Below are positions 24,774-33,920 of a stretch of 64,000 bases of DNA, one piece after another (position 1 is the first letter of the stretch; the number at the start of each line of letters is the position of its first letter). The position numbers were made by a program, and so were the translations under genes. Source of the DNA: Frateuria_A sp051900425. Its GTDB lineage: Bacteria; Pseudomonadota; Gammaproteobacteria; Xanthomonadales; Rhodanobacteraceae. The notes beneath the pieces were generated by a model that saw only the letters and a list, made by a program, of their open reading frames with translations, searched no databases and was not told where the DNA came from. Where the stretch lies: contig NZ_JBHZGK010000004.1 of the NCBI RefSeq assembly GCF_051900425.1, positions 62,001 through 126,000 on the forward strand, in the 5' to 3' direction.

Positions 24774-25242
24774 GAGCACGCACACTGACTTGACGCCGCT
24801 GCGTCAGGATTTGCGTGTGGGGAAGAGGCCGGGAGGCCAGTCTGAAAAATGCTGCCCAGGCGCGTCAGGCTGAGGAGCTGACCCGCCTGACGCGCCGGGC
24901 GGCGATCCGGGGCCCACTGCCAAGTGATCAACCCTCGGAACACAGATGATACTCCCGTGGGGGGCCATTCGGATGCGGGTCGCTCCAATTTTTATCGGAA
25001 AACTTCCGTTAAAACCATGGATATCAATCACTTGGGGCGACAAATAGTTGGTACGCGCGGTCTGCTGGCTTGTTAGTATGACGTTAAATGTCGCGTCCGC
25101 CTACGAACGTCGCCGAACGAACGGGTTCCTGAAACCCGGGTAGCGCCTGGGGAGGGCCGGCTCGAGGGCTGCTCGTCCAGGATGGACGGCCAGGGTGGCT
25201 CAAATGCATCCCGCAAGCGGCTGCCTGCCCGGCAACCGCGCG
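24774..25242. other. 469-bp intergenic region with hairpins and an AT-rich patch
   Basis: No convincing gene. Just after HiPIP, 24777-24819 can fold (GCACGCACACTGAC ... GTCAG ... GCGTGTG), and a perfect stem follows at 24859-24896 (separate entry). The stretch of about 24985-25095 is clearly richer in A/T than its surroundings and contains GGAAaacTTCC and short TTGxxx/TTAGTAT-like boxes. It could hold a promoter or a small RNA, but nothing is decisive. Confidence 0.5.
24859..24896. repeat. Perfect 12-bp hairpin downstream of HiPIP
   Basis: Arms GGCGCGTCAGGC (24859-24870) and GCCTGACGCGCC (24885-24896) with a 14-nt loop. There is no T-run, so it is not a classical terminator; it may protect the HiPIP mRNA end. 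Confidence 0.6.
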
Positions 25243-26712
25243 TCAGTTGCCCGCGGAGGCCGACGCTTTGCGCAACTGGCTATGCCGGCGGCCGTAGGCG
25301 AAGTAGATCACCATGCCGATCACCGTCCAGATGCCCAGCATCAGCCACTGGTACCAGTTCTCCCAATAAAGCAGCGTCAGGCAGCTCAGTACGCCCAGCG
25401 TGCAGATCACCGGCGCCCATGGCACGCGGAAGGTGCGCGGCAGCTCCGGCTGGGTGTGGCGCAGGATCAGTACGCCCGCGCACACTGCGACGAACGCGAT
25501 CAGCGTGCCCATCGACACCAGGTCGCCCAGGATGTCGAGCGGGAATACCGCGGCCAGCGCGGCGATACCCACCCCGGTGATCACCGTGTTGATGTGCGGG
25601 GTCCGGTAGCGCGGATGGATCTTGGCGAACACCGGCGGCAGCAGCCCGTCGCGCCCCATGATCATGAAGATGCGCGGCTGCGCGATGATCATCACCAGCA
25701 CGACCGAGGACAGGCCGATCAACGCACCGACCTCGACCAGCCAGCGCAGCCATTCCAGTTCCGCGTGCGCCTTGACGGCGGTGACCACCGGCTCGGCCGT
25801 GCCCAGCAGCTTGAACGGCAGCAATCCGGTGATGACGGCCGCCATGCCGACGTAGAGAACCGTACAGATGGCCAGCGAGGCGATCGTGGCGACGGGCAGG
25901 TCGCGTTGCGGATTCTTGGCCTCCTGCGCGGCAGTCGAGGTCGCCTCGAAACCGATGTACGCGAAGAACACGAGCGTCGATGCGCGCATGATGCCCGACC
26001 AGCCGAACCTTTCCGGCCCTTCGTTGGCCGGGATGAACGGATGCCAGAGCTCCGGATTGACATAGCGCCAGCCGGCCACGATCACCACCACGATCAGGCC
26101 GACCTTCAGCAACACCATGGCGACGTTCGCGCCGCTCGACTCGCGGATGCCCACGTAGCACAGCCAGGTCAGCGCCAGCACGATGGTCACGGCCGGCAGG
26201 TTGAACAGCGCGCCGGTGCTCACCAGCTTCCCGCCCTGATAGGCCAGGGGAGCGGTGGTGAGGGCGGCGGGCAGATGGATGCCGATATGGTCCATCAGGC
26301 TGACGAAGTATCCGGTCCAGCTGACCGCCACCGCCGAGGCTGACACGCCGTACTCAAGCACCATGTTCCACCCGATGAACCAGGCGACCAGCTCGCCCAG
26401 CGTTGCGTAGGCATAGGAATACGAGCTGCCCGACATCGGGATCAGCGTGGCGAACTCGGCATAGCACAGCGCGGTGAAGCTGCAGCACACCGCCGCGATG
26501 ATGAAGGCGAGGATCACCGCCGGGCCGGCATGTTCGGCTGCTGCCTGCCCGGTGATGACGAAGATGCCGCCGCCGATCACCGCGCCGATGCCCAGCGCGG
26601 TCAATCCCCACGGGCCCAGCGTGCGGCGCAGGCCGGGGCCGTGCGCGTCGTCGGCGTCGGAGAAATCGGTCTTGCGGGCGAGCAGTTGCTTCAGCATGGG
26701 CATTCCGGACAT
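25243..26712 (-). CDS. APC-family amino-acid permease
   Basis: Inner-membrane transporter of the amino acid-polyamine-organocation superfamily, cationic-amino-acid (YfnA/CAT-like) branch by overall pattern. 489 residues and about 12 membrane helices. The helix-1 signature is LGIGAVIGGGIFVITGQAA, and the conserved FFAYIGFEATSTAAQEAKNP is in helix 6. Two further ATGs lie within the first six codons, so the true start may be up to 15 bases in. Paralogue of the next gene (same topology and motifs, about 60 bp away), probably in one unit. The substrate cannot be read from sequence. Confidence 0.88.
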   Translation of the reverse strand: MSGMPMLKQLLARKTDFSDADDAHGPGLRRTLGPWGLTALGIGAVIGGGIFVITGQAAAEHAGPAVILAFIIAAVCCSFTALCYAEFATLIPMSGSSYSYAYATLGELVAWFIGWNMVLEYGVSASAVAVSWTGYFVSLMDHIGIHLPAALTTAPLAYQGGKLVSTGALFNLPAVTIVLALTWLCYVGIRESSGANVAMVLLKVGLIVVVIVAGWRYVNPELWHPFIPANEGPERFGWSGIMRASTLVFFAYIGFEATSTAAQEAKNPQRDLPVATIASLAICTVLYVGMAAVITGLLPFKLLGTAEPVVTAVKAHAELEWLRWLVEVGALIGLSSVVLVMIIAQPRIFMIMGRDGLLPPVFAKIHPRYRTPHINTVITGVGIAALAAVFPLDILGDLVSMGTLIAFVAVCAGVLILRHTQPELPRTFRVPWAPVICTLGVLSCLTLLYWENWYQWLMLGIWTVIGMVIYFAYGRRHSQLRKASASAGN

Positions 26713-26770
26713 GAAACCGGCACGGTTTTCACCGTGCCGGCGGGTGTTTGCTGGGACGGCGACGCAAGCG

Positions 26771-28255
26771 TCAGGCCGGTTCGGTGCCGTTGGCCAGGTG
26801 GCTCTTGCGGTGACCGTAGAGGTAGTAGACCACCAGGCCGATGGCGCCCCACACGAAGAAGGTGAGCTTCGCTTCCTTTGACAGGTTCAGGAACAGCAGC
26901 AGGCAACCGATGATCGCGAGCGGGCAGACCAGCCACGCCATCGGCGTGCGGAACGGACGCGGGCGCTCGGGCTGCGTGCGGCGCAGGATCAGCACGCCGA
27001 TCGCCACCATGATGAACGCGAACAGCGTGCCGGAGTTGGTGATGTCGGCAAGGATACCGACCGGGAACAGCGCGCCGAACAGCGACACGAAGGTACCGGT
27101 GATCAGCGTGATCACGTGAGGCGTGTGATAGCGCGGGTGGATCTTGGCCAGCGAACCCGGCAGCAGACCGTCGCGCGACATGGTGAAGAAAATGCGGGTC
27201 TGGCCATAGGTCATCGTCAGGATCACCGACGGCAAGGCGATGCCCGCAGCGAAGGCGATGAAGGCGCCGATCGTGTTGTGGTCGAGCAGGCGAACCACGT
27301 GGGCCAGCGCCTCCTTGCTGCACACCAGTGCGTCCGAGCCGACGCAGGCCGCCGCGAACGCCGGCGTGCCTGGCTCAAGTGCCACGCCGTCCGGCCCCAG
27401 CATGGGCTGCGCGCCTACCGAACCGACCGCGCCGTAGCTCACCAGCAGGTAGTAGATGGTGCACACGCCGAGCGAACCGATCAGGGCGATCGGGATGCTG
27501 CGGTTGGGATTCTTGGTCTCTTCGGCCGCCGTGGAGATGGCATCGAAGCCGATGTAGGCGAACACGATCGACGCGGCCGCACCGAGTACACCGATGCCGC
27601 CCATCGGGCTACCCCAGCCATTGGGAACGAACGGGTGGAAGTTCGTGTCGTTCACCGCCGGCACGGCGACGAAGATGAAGGCGGTGAGGGCGGCGATCTT
27701 GATCAGCACCAGCACGGTGTTGACCTTGGCCGACTTGGACGTGCCCAGCACCAGCAGCAGGGTGACCGCCAGGCCGATCGCGCAGGCCAGCAGGTTGAAG
27801 CTGCCGCCGTCCATCGGTCCCACCTGCAGAAAGTGCGGCAGGCCCCAGCCCGCGTGCGTCAGCAGGCCGTTGACGTAGCCCGCCCAGCCGACGCAGACCG
27901 TGCTGGCAGCGATGGTGTATTCGAGCACCAATGCCCAGCCCACGATCCAGGCGACACCTTCGCCGAGCACGCCATAGGTATAGGTGTAAGCCGATCCTGC
28001 GACCGGCACCATGGAAGCTAGTTCGGCGTAGGCCAGTGCAGCCAGGGCGCACACGACGGCGGCGATGACGAAGGCGATCATCATGCCCGGGCCGGCTTTC
28101 TGGCCCGCTTCGGCGGTGAGCACGAAAATGCCGGTGCCGATGATCGCGCCAATGCCCAGCATGGTTAGCTGGAACGGACCGAGCTGGCGGACGAGGGACT
28201 TCTTTTCGGCGGTAGCGAGAATCTGGTCGAGCGGCTTGACGCGCTTAAACAGCAT
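26771..28255 (-). CDS. APC-family amino-acid permease
   Basis: Second APC transporter, 494 residues, about 12 membrane helices. Signature LGIGAIIGTGIFVLTAEAG in helix 1 and VFAYIGFDAISTAAEETKNP in helix 6. Compared with its downstream neighbour it has a longer loop (about 290-335, with two cysteines: AACVGSDALVCSK) between later helices. ATG 28255 is preferred over the ATG at 28267, since GGGGAA lies four bases before it and nothing before the other. Likely exports or imports cationic or branched amino acids, but specificity is unknown. Confidence 0.88.
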   Translation of the reverse strand: MLFKRVKPLDQILATAEKKSLVRQLGPFQLTMLGIGAIIGTGIFVLTAEAGQKAGPGMMIAFVIAAVVCALAALAYAELASMVPVAGSAYTYTYGVLGEGVAWIVGWALVLEYTIAASTVCVGWAGYVNGLLTHAGWGLPHFLQVGPMDGGSFNLLACAIGLAVTLLLVLGTSKSAKVNTVLVLIKIAALTAFIFVAVPAVNDTNFHPFVPNGWGSPMGGIGVLGAAASIVFAYIGFDAISTAAEETKNPNRSIPIALIGSLGVCTIYYLLVSYGAVGSVGAQPMLGPDGVALEPGTPAFAAACVGSDALVCSKEALAHVVRLLDHNTIGAFIAFAAGIALPSVILTMTYGQTRIFFTMSRDGLLPGSLAKIHPRYHTPHVITLITGTFVSLFGALFPVGILADITNSGTLFAFIMVAIGVLILRRTQPERPRPFRTPMAWLVCPLAIIGCLLLFLNLSKEAKLTFFVWGAIGLVVYYLYGHRKSHLANGTEPA

Positions 28256-28418
28256 AGCGTTCCCCATGGAAAGACGGCGTGCTCCCCGACCCTTTGCGTT
28301 AGCACACGCGTTGAGCCGATGTGACGGGCAACCTTAGCCGAGCGTGACTGGGGGTACAAGCGCCACAAGGCATGCCAGGGCGCCACTAGAATCGCCGTTT
28401 GCACAGCGTCCGACGAAC

Positions 28419-28970
28419 ATGCCCGACACATCGACCTACCGCCTTGGCGACGCCCTGCATCGGCACGGGCAAGCCTTCCCGGACGCCCGCGACGTACGGG
28501 ACTTCCTTGCGTTCCTGGCCGGCGCGCCGGAGGTGTTCGAGCGTACGCATGCGTTCGGTCATTTCACCGGTTCGGCGTGGCTGGTCAGCGCGGATGGCGA
28601 GCGTGTGCTTCTGACCCATCACCGCAAGCTCGGCCGCTGGTTGCAGCTGGGAGGACATGCCGATGGTGATCCGGACCTTGCGCGCGTGGCGTTGCGCGAG
28701 GCCGAGGAGGAATCCGGCCTGCCGGACCTGGTCGCCGAACCCGCCATTTTCGACCTGGACCGACACCTGATCCCCGCTCGCGGCAATGAGCCCGCGCACT
28801 GGCACTACGACGTGCGTTACGTCGTGCGCGCGACGGGAAGCGAGGCGTTCGCCGTCAGCGAGGAGTCGCTGGATCTCGCCTGGCACTCCATCCAGGCGAT
28901 TGCGCAGGACCCGCAGGCGGACGAGTCGCTGCGACGCATGGCGAGGCGCTGGCTGGCCCGCACTTTGTAG
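28419..28970 (+). CDS. NUDIX hydrolase
   Basis: 183-residue NUDIX-fold protein. The Nudix helix is WLQLGGHADGDPDLARVALR followed by EAEEESGL; the second half (REAEEESGL) is canonical, while the first Glu of G-X5-E is replaced. That substitution is usual in the 'GGHADGD' subgroup, so it may still be active. Substrates of this subgroup are poorly defined. Single gene, convergent with the dioxygenase gene. Confidence 0.88.
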   Translation: MPDTSTYRLGDALHRHGQAFPDARDVRDFLAFLAGAPEVFERTHAFGHFTGSAWLVSADGERVLLTHHRKLGRWLQLGGHADGDPDLARVALREAEEESGLPDLVAEPAIFDLDRHLIPARGNEPAHWHYDVRYVVRATGSEAFAVSEESLDLAWHSIQAIAQDPQADESLRRMARRWLARTL

Positions 28971-29034
28971 GGTGGGGTTTGGCCGGCCGCGTTGCGTGCG
29001 CGGGAGGATGGCAGGCTTGGGCCCACCTGCGCGG

Positions 29035-29562
29035 TCAAACGGACTCGTAGCGCGCGGGTGCGGGGTTCAGATGTCCGCAGGCGTCGCAGGTGCGCGCCTC
29101 GCGCGAGCGGTAGAAGCGGTCGAACACCGGCGGGAAGTCCTGCTCGATGCTGGCCAGGGTGAAGTATTCCTCGTACAGCTTGTGGTTGCAGCGCTCGCAG
29201 AACCACAGCAGGCCATCCTGCTCGCCCGCCAGGCGGCGGCGTTCGATCACCAGACCCACCGATTCAGGCATGCGCTGGGGCGAATGCGGCACCCGTGCCG
29301 GCAGGTAGAACAGCTCGCCGGCGCGGATCGGAATGTCGCGTGCAGCACCTTCGTCCTGAACCTTGAGCACCATCTCGCCTTCGAGCTGGTAGAAGAACTC
29401 AGGGCCTTCGTCGTAGTGGTAATCGGTGCGCGCGTTGGGACCACCGACGATCATCACGATGAACTCGCCGTCGACGATGCATTTGTTGCCAACCGGCGGC
29501 TTGAGCAGGTGACGGTGTTCGTCGATCCAGCGTTGCAGGTCGATGGGCGGTAGCAGGGCCAT
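29035..29562 (-). CDS. nbaC: 3-hydroxyanthranilate 3,4-dioxygenase
   Basis: Fe(II) cupin that opens the ring of 3-hydroxyanthranilate in the kynurenine route to quinolinate (NAD) or in tryptophan breakdown. 175 residues. Metal ligands are in NARTDYHYDEGPEFFYQLEG and VPHSPQR; substrate-binding Arg residues in the same motifs. The C-terminus has two CxxC pairs (CERCNH, CDACGH) forming the extra rubredoxin-like iron site of the bacterial enzyme. No other kynurenine gene lies nearby in the window. Confidence 0.95.
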   Translation of the reverse strand: MALLPPIDLQRWIDEHRHLLKPPVGNKCIVDGEFIVMIVGGPNARTDYHYDEGPEFFYQLEGEMVLKVQDEGAARDIPIRAGELFYLPARVPHSPQRMPESVGLVIERRRLAGEQDGLLWFCERCNHKLYEEYFTLASIEQDFPPVFDRFYRSREARTCDACGHLNPAPARYESV

Positions 29563-29613
29563 GGCTGCGCTCGGCGTGTGTAGATGCCTACCTTAGCGCG
29601 TGGAGTTCACCTG

Positions 29614-29671
29614 TAGGAGCGCACCTGTGCGCGACCATGGTGGGTGGGGGTCGCGCACAGGTGCGCTCCTA
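29614..29671. repeat. REP-type inverted repeat
   Basis: Perfect 23-bp arms (29614-29636 and 29649-29671) around a 12-nt loop; the arm begins TAGGAGCGCACCTGTGCG. Same family as the hairpins at 20850-21260. It lies in the 456-bp gap between the dioxygenase and parE. Confidence 0.85.
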
Positions 29672-29690
29672 AAGGATGTCAGGCGGCCGA

Positions 29691-29973
29691 TCAGGCCCCG
29701 ACGATGGCACCCTTGGCGATGACCGGAGCGGTCGGCTGGCCGGTTTGCGAACCGCCCGGCGGCTCGACCGAAACCGCCGGCAGCGCGCGGTTGCTCAGGC
29801 GCGCGACGACGGCCGGCGACAGATGCAGCCTGTCCGGCGATCGGTGAAGGCGCCCTGGTCGCCGCTGCGGTGGCCAGCAGGATGCGGGACAGATCCTCGC
29901 GTTCGAGCGGCGAGGCGGGACTCAGGCGATCGCCGTACGGCAGGCGGAACGCTGGATGGCGAGGCTCGGGGTT
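29691..29973 (-). pseudogene. Frameshifted gene remnant downstream of parE
   Basis: Two minus-strand frames with coding-like third-position GC join across a one-base shift near 29835. The upstream one reads NPEPRHPAFRLPYGDRLSPA...RILLATAAATRA. The downstream one reads DRLHLSPAVVARLSNRALPA...APVIAKGAIVGA and then TGA at 29691. Neither frame alone has a start. I do not recognise the family. It could be a decayed C-terminal fragment, or an intact gene with one sequence error. Confidence 0.35.
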
Positions 29974-30018
29974 GGGCCGCGCCGCAACATGCCGGCTGCC
30001 GTGCCTGCCAGCAAGCGG

Positions 30019-31908
30019 TCAGACTTCCAGGGTAGCCAAGTCGCCCTTTTCTTCCAGCCAGCTCTTGCGGTCGCCGGCGCGCTTCTTCGCCAGCAGCATG
30101 TCCATCAGCCTGGCCGTGCCTTCGCTGTCGTCGACGGTCAGCTGGACCAGGCGGCGGGTGTCCGGATGGATGGTCGACTCGCGCAACTGGGCCGGGTTCA
30201 TCTCGCCCAGGCCCTTGAAGCGGGTGACCGAGACGGCGCCTTTCATTTTCTCGCGCTCGATCTTCTGCAGCATGGACTGCTTCTCGGCCTCGTCCAGGCA
30301 GTAGAACACCTGCTTGCCCACGTCCACGCGGAACAGTGGCGGCATCGCGACGAACACATGCCCCTCGCGCACCAGCGAGGGGAAGTGACGCAGGAACAGC
30401 GCAGACAGGAGGGTGGCAATGTGCAGGCCGTCGGAGTCGGCGTCGGCCAGGATGATCACCTTGCCGTAGCGCAGGCCGGAGAGATCGTCCTTGCCTGGGT
30501 CGCAGCCGATCGCCACGGCCAGGTTATGGACTTCCTCCGAGGCAAGTACGGAGGTCGACTCGACTTCCCAGGTGTTCAGGATCTTGCCGCGCAGCGGCAG
30601 GATCGCCTGGAACTCCTTGTCGCGCGCCTGCTTGGCGCTGCCGCCAGCCGAATCACCCTCGACCAGGAACAGCTCGGTACGGGTGAGGTCGGTGGCCGTG
30701 CAGTCGGCCAGCTTGCCGGGCAGGGCGGGGCCCTGGGTGATCTTCTTGCGCACCACCTGCTTGGCGGCCTTCAGGCGCGCGCTGGCGCGCTCGATGGCGA
30801 GCTGGGCGATCCTCTCGCCCAGGTCCACGTGCTGGTTGAGCCACAGGCTGAAGGCGTCGTGCACCACGCTCTCGCACAGCGCGGCAGCGTTACGCGAGGA
30901 CAGGCGCTCCTTGGTCTGGCCGGCGAACTGCGGGTCCTGCAACTTCGCCGAGAGCACGAAGGCCAGGCGCTCCCACACGTCCTCGGGCGCGAGCTTGACG
31001 CCGCGCGGGAGCAGGTTGCGGATGTCGCAGAACTCGCGGATGGCATTGGTCAGGCCCGAGCGCAGGCCGTTGACGTGGGTGCCGCCCTGCGCGGTGGGGA
31101 TCAGGTTGACGTAGCTCTCCTGCACCAGCTCGCCCTCGGGCAGCCAGGTGAGCGCCACATCCAGGCCTTCGGTGTCGCGGGCGACGTGGTGGACGAACAG
31201 GTCGGCAGGAATAGAGTCCGCGCCGTCGAGCTCGCCCCGCAGGTAGTCGCGCAGGCCGTCCTCGTAGTACCACTCGCTGGTCTCACCGCTGGCTTCGTCG
31301 ACCAGCTTCACGCTGAGGCCGGCGCAGAGCACGGCCTTGGCGCGCAGCAGGTGCTTGAGCTTGGGGACGGAAATCTTCGGCGAGTCGAAGTACTTCGGAT
31401 CGGCCCAGAAACGCACGGTGGTACCGGTCTTCTTCTTCGGCACCGAGCCGATCACTTCCAGCTCGCTGACGCGGTCGCCGTGCTCGAACGCCATGCGGTA
31501 TTCGCTGCCATCGCGACGGATGGTCACTTCCACGCGTTGCGACAGCGCGTTGACCACCGACACGCCCACGCCGTGCAGGCCGCCGGAGAAGTTGTAGTTC
31601 TTGCCGCTGAACTTGCCGCCCGCGTGCAGGCGGGTGAGGATCAGTTCGACGCCCGGCACGCCTTCCTCCGGGTGGATGTCCACTGGCATGCCGCGGCCGT
31701 CGTCGCTGACCTCGACCGAGCCGTCGTCGTGCAGCACCACCTCGATCGCCCTGGCGTGGCCGGCCAGCGCCTCGTCCACCGAGTTGTCGATGACTTCCTG
31801 CGCCAGATGGTTCGGGCGCGAGGTGTCGGTGTACATGCCCGGGCGGCGTTTGACGGGATCGAGGCCGGAGAGGACTTCGATGTCGGCGGCGTTGTAGCGA
31901 CTGCTCAT
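30019..31908 (-). CDS. parE: DNA topoisomerase IV subunit B
   Basis: ATPase subunit of topoisomerase IV, which decatenates daughter chromosomes together with ParC. 629 residues: GHKL ATPase domain at the N-terminus (VIDNSVDEALAGHA, DDGRGMPVDIHPEEGVPG, GLHGVGVSVVNALS), transducer domain, then TOPRIM (LFLVEGDSAGGSAKQARDKE, LRGKILN, ILADADSDGLHI). The Gly/Lys pattern and length match ParE rather than GyrB (about 800). parC is not in the window. Confidence 0.96.
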   Translation of the reverse strand: MSSRYNAADIEVLSGLDPVKRRPGMYTDTSRPNHLAQEVIDNSVDEALAGHARAIEVVLHDDGSVEVSDDGRGMPVDIHPEEGVPGVELILTRLHAGGKFSGKNYNFSGGLHGVGVSVVNALSQRVEVTIRRDGSEYRMAFEHGDRVSELEVIGSVPKKKTGTTVRFWADPKYFDSPKISVPKLKHLLRAKAVLCAGLSVKLVDEASGETSEWYYEDGLRDYLRGELDGADSIPADLFVHHVARDTEGLDVALTWLPEGELVQESYVNLIPTAQGGTHVNGLRSGLTNAIREFCDIRNLLPRGVKLAPEDVWERLAFVLSAKLQDPQFAGQTKERLSSRNAAALCESVVHDAFSLWLNQHVDLGERIAQLAIERASARLKAAKQVVRKKITQGPALPGKLADCTATDLTRTELFLVEGDSAGGSAKQARDKEFQAILPLRGKILNTWEVESTSVLASEEVHNLAVAIGCDPGKDDLSGLRYGKVIILADADSDGLHIATLLSALFLRHFPSLVREGHVFVAMPPLFRVDVGKQVFYCLDEAEKQSMLQKIEREKMKGAVSVTRFKGLGEMNPAQLRESTIHPDTRRLVQLTVDDSEGTARLMDMLLAKKRAGDRKSWLEEKGDLATLEV

Positions 31909-32012
31909 GCGTGGGGTCGGTCAGGGAACGGAAGCGTTGCAGGATGGCGAGAGGCGGGCGGGGTGGTCAAGCGGAGTCGCCCGCGAAAGGCGCCCGCCAT
32001 CCGTCGCCGGCG

Positions 32013-32085
32013 CCTTTCCCCCGTTGCGGGGAAGGCTCGACAGGGAGGGCGCAGCGATCGTGTCCTTCCCCGCAACGGGGAAAGG
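32013..32085. repeat. Inverted repeat of REP type
   Basis: Near-perfect arms 32013-32035 and 32064-32085 (CCTTTCCCCCGTTGCGGGG and its complement, one extra C on the left) with a 28-nt loop. Lies between parE and the aminopeptidase gene; a second dispersed-repeat family. Confidence 0.75.
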
Positions 32086-32120
32086 TGCGCGAAGGGCGGA
32101 TGGGCAACCTTGCGGGGGAA

Positions 32121-33920
32121 CTACAACGGCGCGCAATGCCGCTCCAGCCACGCCAGGTCCGCATCTTCGAGCAGCGGCGCCAGTGCCGCCCGCACGGTGG
32201 CGTGGTAATCGTCCAGCCAGGCGCGCTCTTCCGGGTTGAGCAGGCCCGGCTCCAGCGCGCGACGATCGAACGGGCACAGCGTGAGCGTCTCGAAAGCGTA
32301 GAACTCGCCGAACTCGGTCTGGTCCGCCTGCACCACGACCGCGAGGTTCTCGTGGCGGATCCCGTGGCGCGCCGGCTTGTACAGGCCCGGCTCGATCGAA
32401 GTGATCATGCCCGGCTCCAGCGGAACCAGCGCCCCATGGGGCACCGGCGGGCGGATCGCATGCGGGCCTTCGTGCACGTTGAGGAAGTAACCCACGCCGT
32501 GGCCGGTGCCATGGCCGTAGTCCAGGCCGCTGGCCCACAGCGGCGCACGCGCCAGCGCGTCCAGCTGCGGGCCGCTCGCGCCCTTGGGAAAGCGAGCGCG
32601 GGACAAGCCGATCAGGCCCTTCATCACCAGCGTGGCGTCGCGACGCTGCTCGGCGGTGGTCTCGCCCAGCGCCAGCACGCGGGTGATGTCGGTGGTGCCG
32701 CCGAGATACTGGCCGCCGGAGTCGACCAGCAGCAGGCCCTTGCGCTGCAGCGTGCTGTGCGATTCTGGGGTGGCGCGGTAGTGGGGCAGGGCGCCGTTGG
32801 CCTGATAGCCGGCGATCGTGGCGAAGCTTTCACCAATGAAATCCGGCTGTGCCGAGCGCTCGTCGCGCAGTAGCGCGTCGACGTCAAGCTCGGTCTGCGC
32901 CATGCCGGCGGCCAGACGCTCTTCCAGCCGGCGGAAGGCGCGCACCAGCGCAGCACCATCGCGGCGCATGACCTCGCGGATGTGTTCGAGCTCGGCTTCG
33001 GTCTTGTGGGCCTTGAAGGCGGTCGAGGGGTTGGCCGCTTCCACGCGCCCGGCCCCGGTGCCGATCGCGTCGGCCACGGTGCAGACCACGCGCGCGGGAT
33101 CGAGCAGCAGGGCTGCATCCTTGCCCAATTCGCCCAGCGCGTCGGTGACGGTGGCGTAGTCGGCGATCCGGATGCCGTCGGCCTTGAGCGCGGCGACCAG
33201 CGTGTCGGACAGCTTGCCGCGGTCGACGAACAGCGTGGCGGGCCCGTCGGTCTCCACCAGCAGGTGGGCCAGGAACACCGGGTTGCACTCCACGTCGCTG
33301 CCGCGAAGGTTGGTCAGCCAGGCGACGTCGTCCAGGCTGGACACCAGGTGGTGCGTGGTCTGCTGGCGACGCAGGCTGGCGCGCAGGCGTTCGAGTTTTT
33401 CCGCGCGGGTGGCCCCCGGGAAGCCGGAGGCGTGTTCGAACACCGGCGCCCTGGGCAGGGCGGGCCGGTCCGTCCAGGCCTCGCCTGGCAGGTCCAGGTC
33501 CGTGCGCACCCGCGCGCCGGCCTCGCCCAGCAGGCGTTCGACCTGCCTGCGGGCGGCGACGGACAGGCTGTCGCCGGCGACCGCCAGCACGTCGCCCTCG
33601 TTGAGGTGTTCCTGCAGCCACTGCAGGTGCTCGGGGGCGTGCGAGATCTTCTGCTTCTTGAGCGCCACGCCCGTGCCGGCCAGCTGCTGTTCGGCCTGGG
33701 AAAAGTAACGCGAGTCGGTCCACAGGTCGGCGGCGTGGGCGGTCACCACCAGCGTGCCGGCCGAGCCGGTGAAGCCGGACAGCCACTCGCGGGCGGCCCA
33801 GTGCGCGGGCAGGTACTCGGACAGGTGCGGGTCGGCGGAAGGGATCAGGCAGGCGGCAACGCCGTGCTTTTGCATGGCCATGCGCAGGGCCGCAAGGCGG
33901 GAGGGGATGGGGGTGCTCAT
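32121..33920 (-). CDS. Aminopeptidase P family protein (Xaa-Pro aminopeptidase)
   Basis: Cytosolic metallopeptidase that removes the N-terminal residue before proline. 599 residues, the three-domain form: two creatinase-N-like domains (about 1-300), then the pita-bread catalytic domain. Metal ligands are visible in order: DSGGQYLGGTTDITR (two Asp), HGTGHGVGYFLNVHEGP (His), TSIEPGLY (Glu) and the last Glu in the YAFETLTLCP region. About twice the length of the shorter PepP, so closer to the eukaryotic-like APP1 type. Confidence 0.93.
   Translation of the reverse strand: MSTPIPSRLAALRMAMQKHGVAACLIPSADPHLSEYLPAHWAAREWLSGFTGSAGTLVVTAHAADLWTDSRYFSQAEQQLAGTGVALKKQKISHAPEHLQWLQEHLNEGDVLAVAGDSLSVAARRQVERLLGEAGARVRTDLDLPGEAWTDRPALPRAPVFEHASGFPGATRAEKLERLRASLRRQQTTHHLVSSLDDVAWLTNLRGSDVECNPVFLAHLLVETDGPATLFVDRGKLSDTLVAALKADGIRIADYATVTDALGELGKDAALLLDPARVVCTVADAIGTGAGRVEAANPSTAFKAHKTEAELEHIREVMRRDGAALVRAFRRLEERLAAGMAQTELDVDALLRDERSAQPDFIGESFATIAGYQANGALPHYRATPESHSTLQRKGLLLVDSGGQYLGGTTDITRVLALGETTAEQRRDATLVMKGLIGLSRARFPKGASGPQLDALARAPLWASGLDYGHGTGHGVGYFLNVHEGPHAIRPPVPHGALVPLEPGMITSIEPGLYKPARHGIRHENLAVVVQADQTEFGEFYAFETLTLCPFDRRALEPGLLNPEERAWLDDYHATVRAALAPLLEDADLAWLERHCAPL

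Noticed and set aside
29956..32208. Long plus-strand frame opposite parE
   Set aside because: Shadow of parE, with no recognisable domain or ribosome site.
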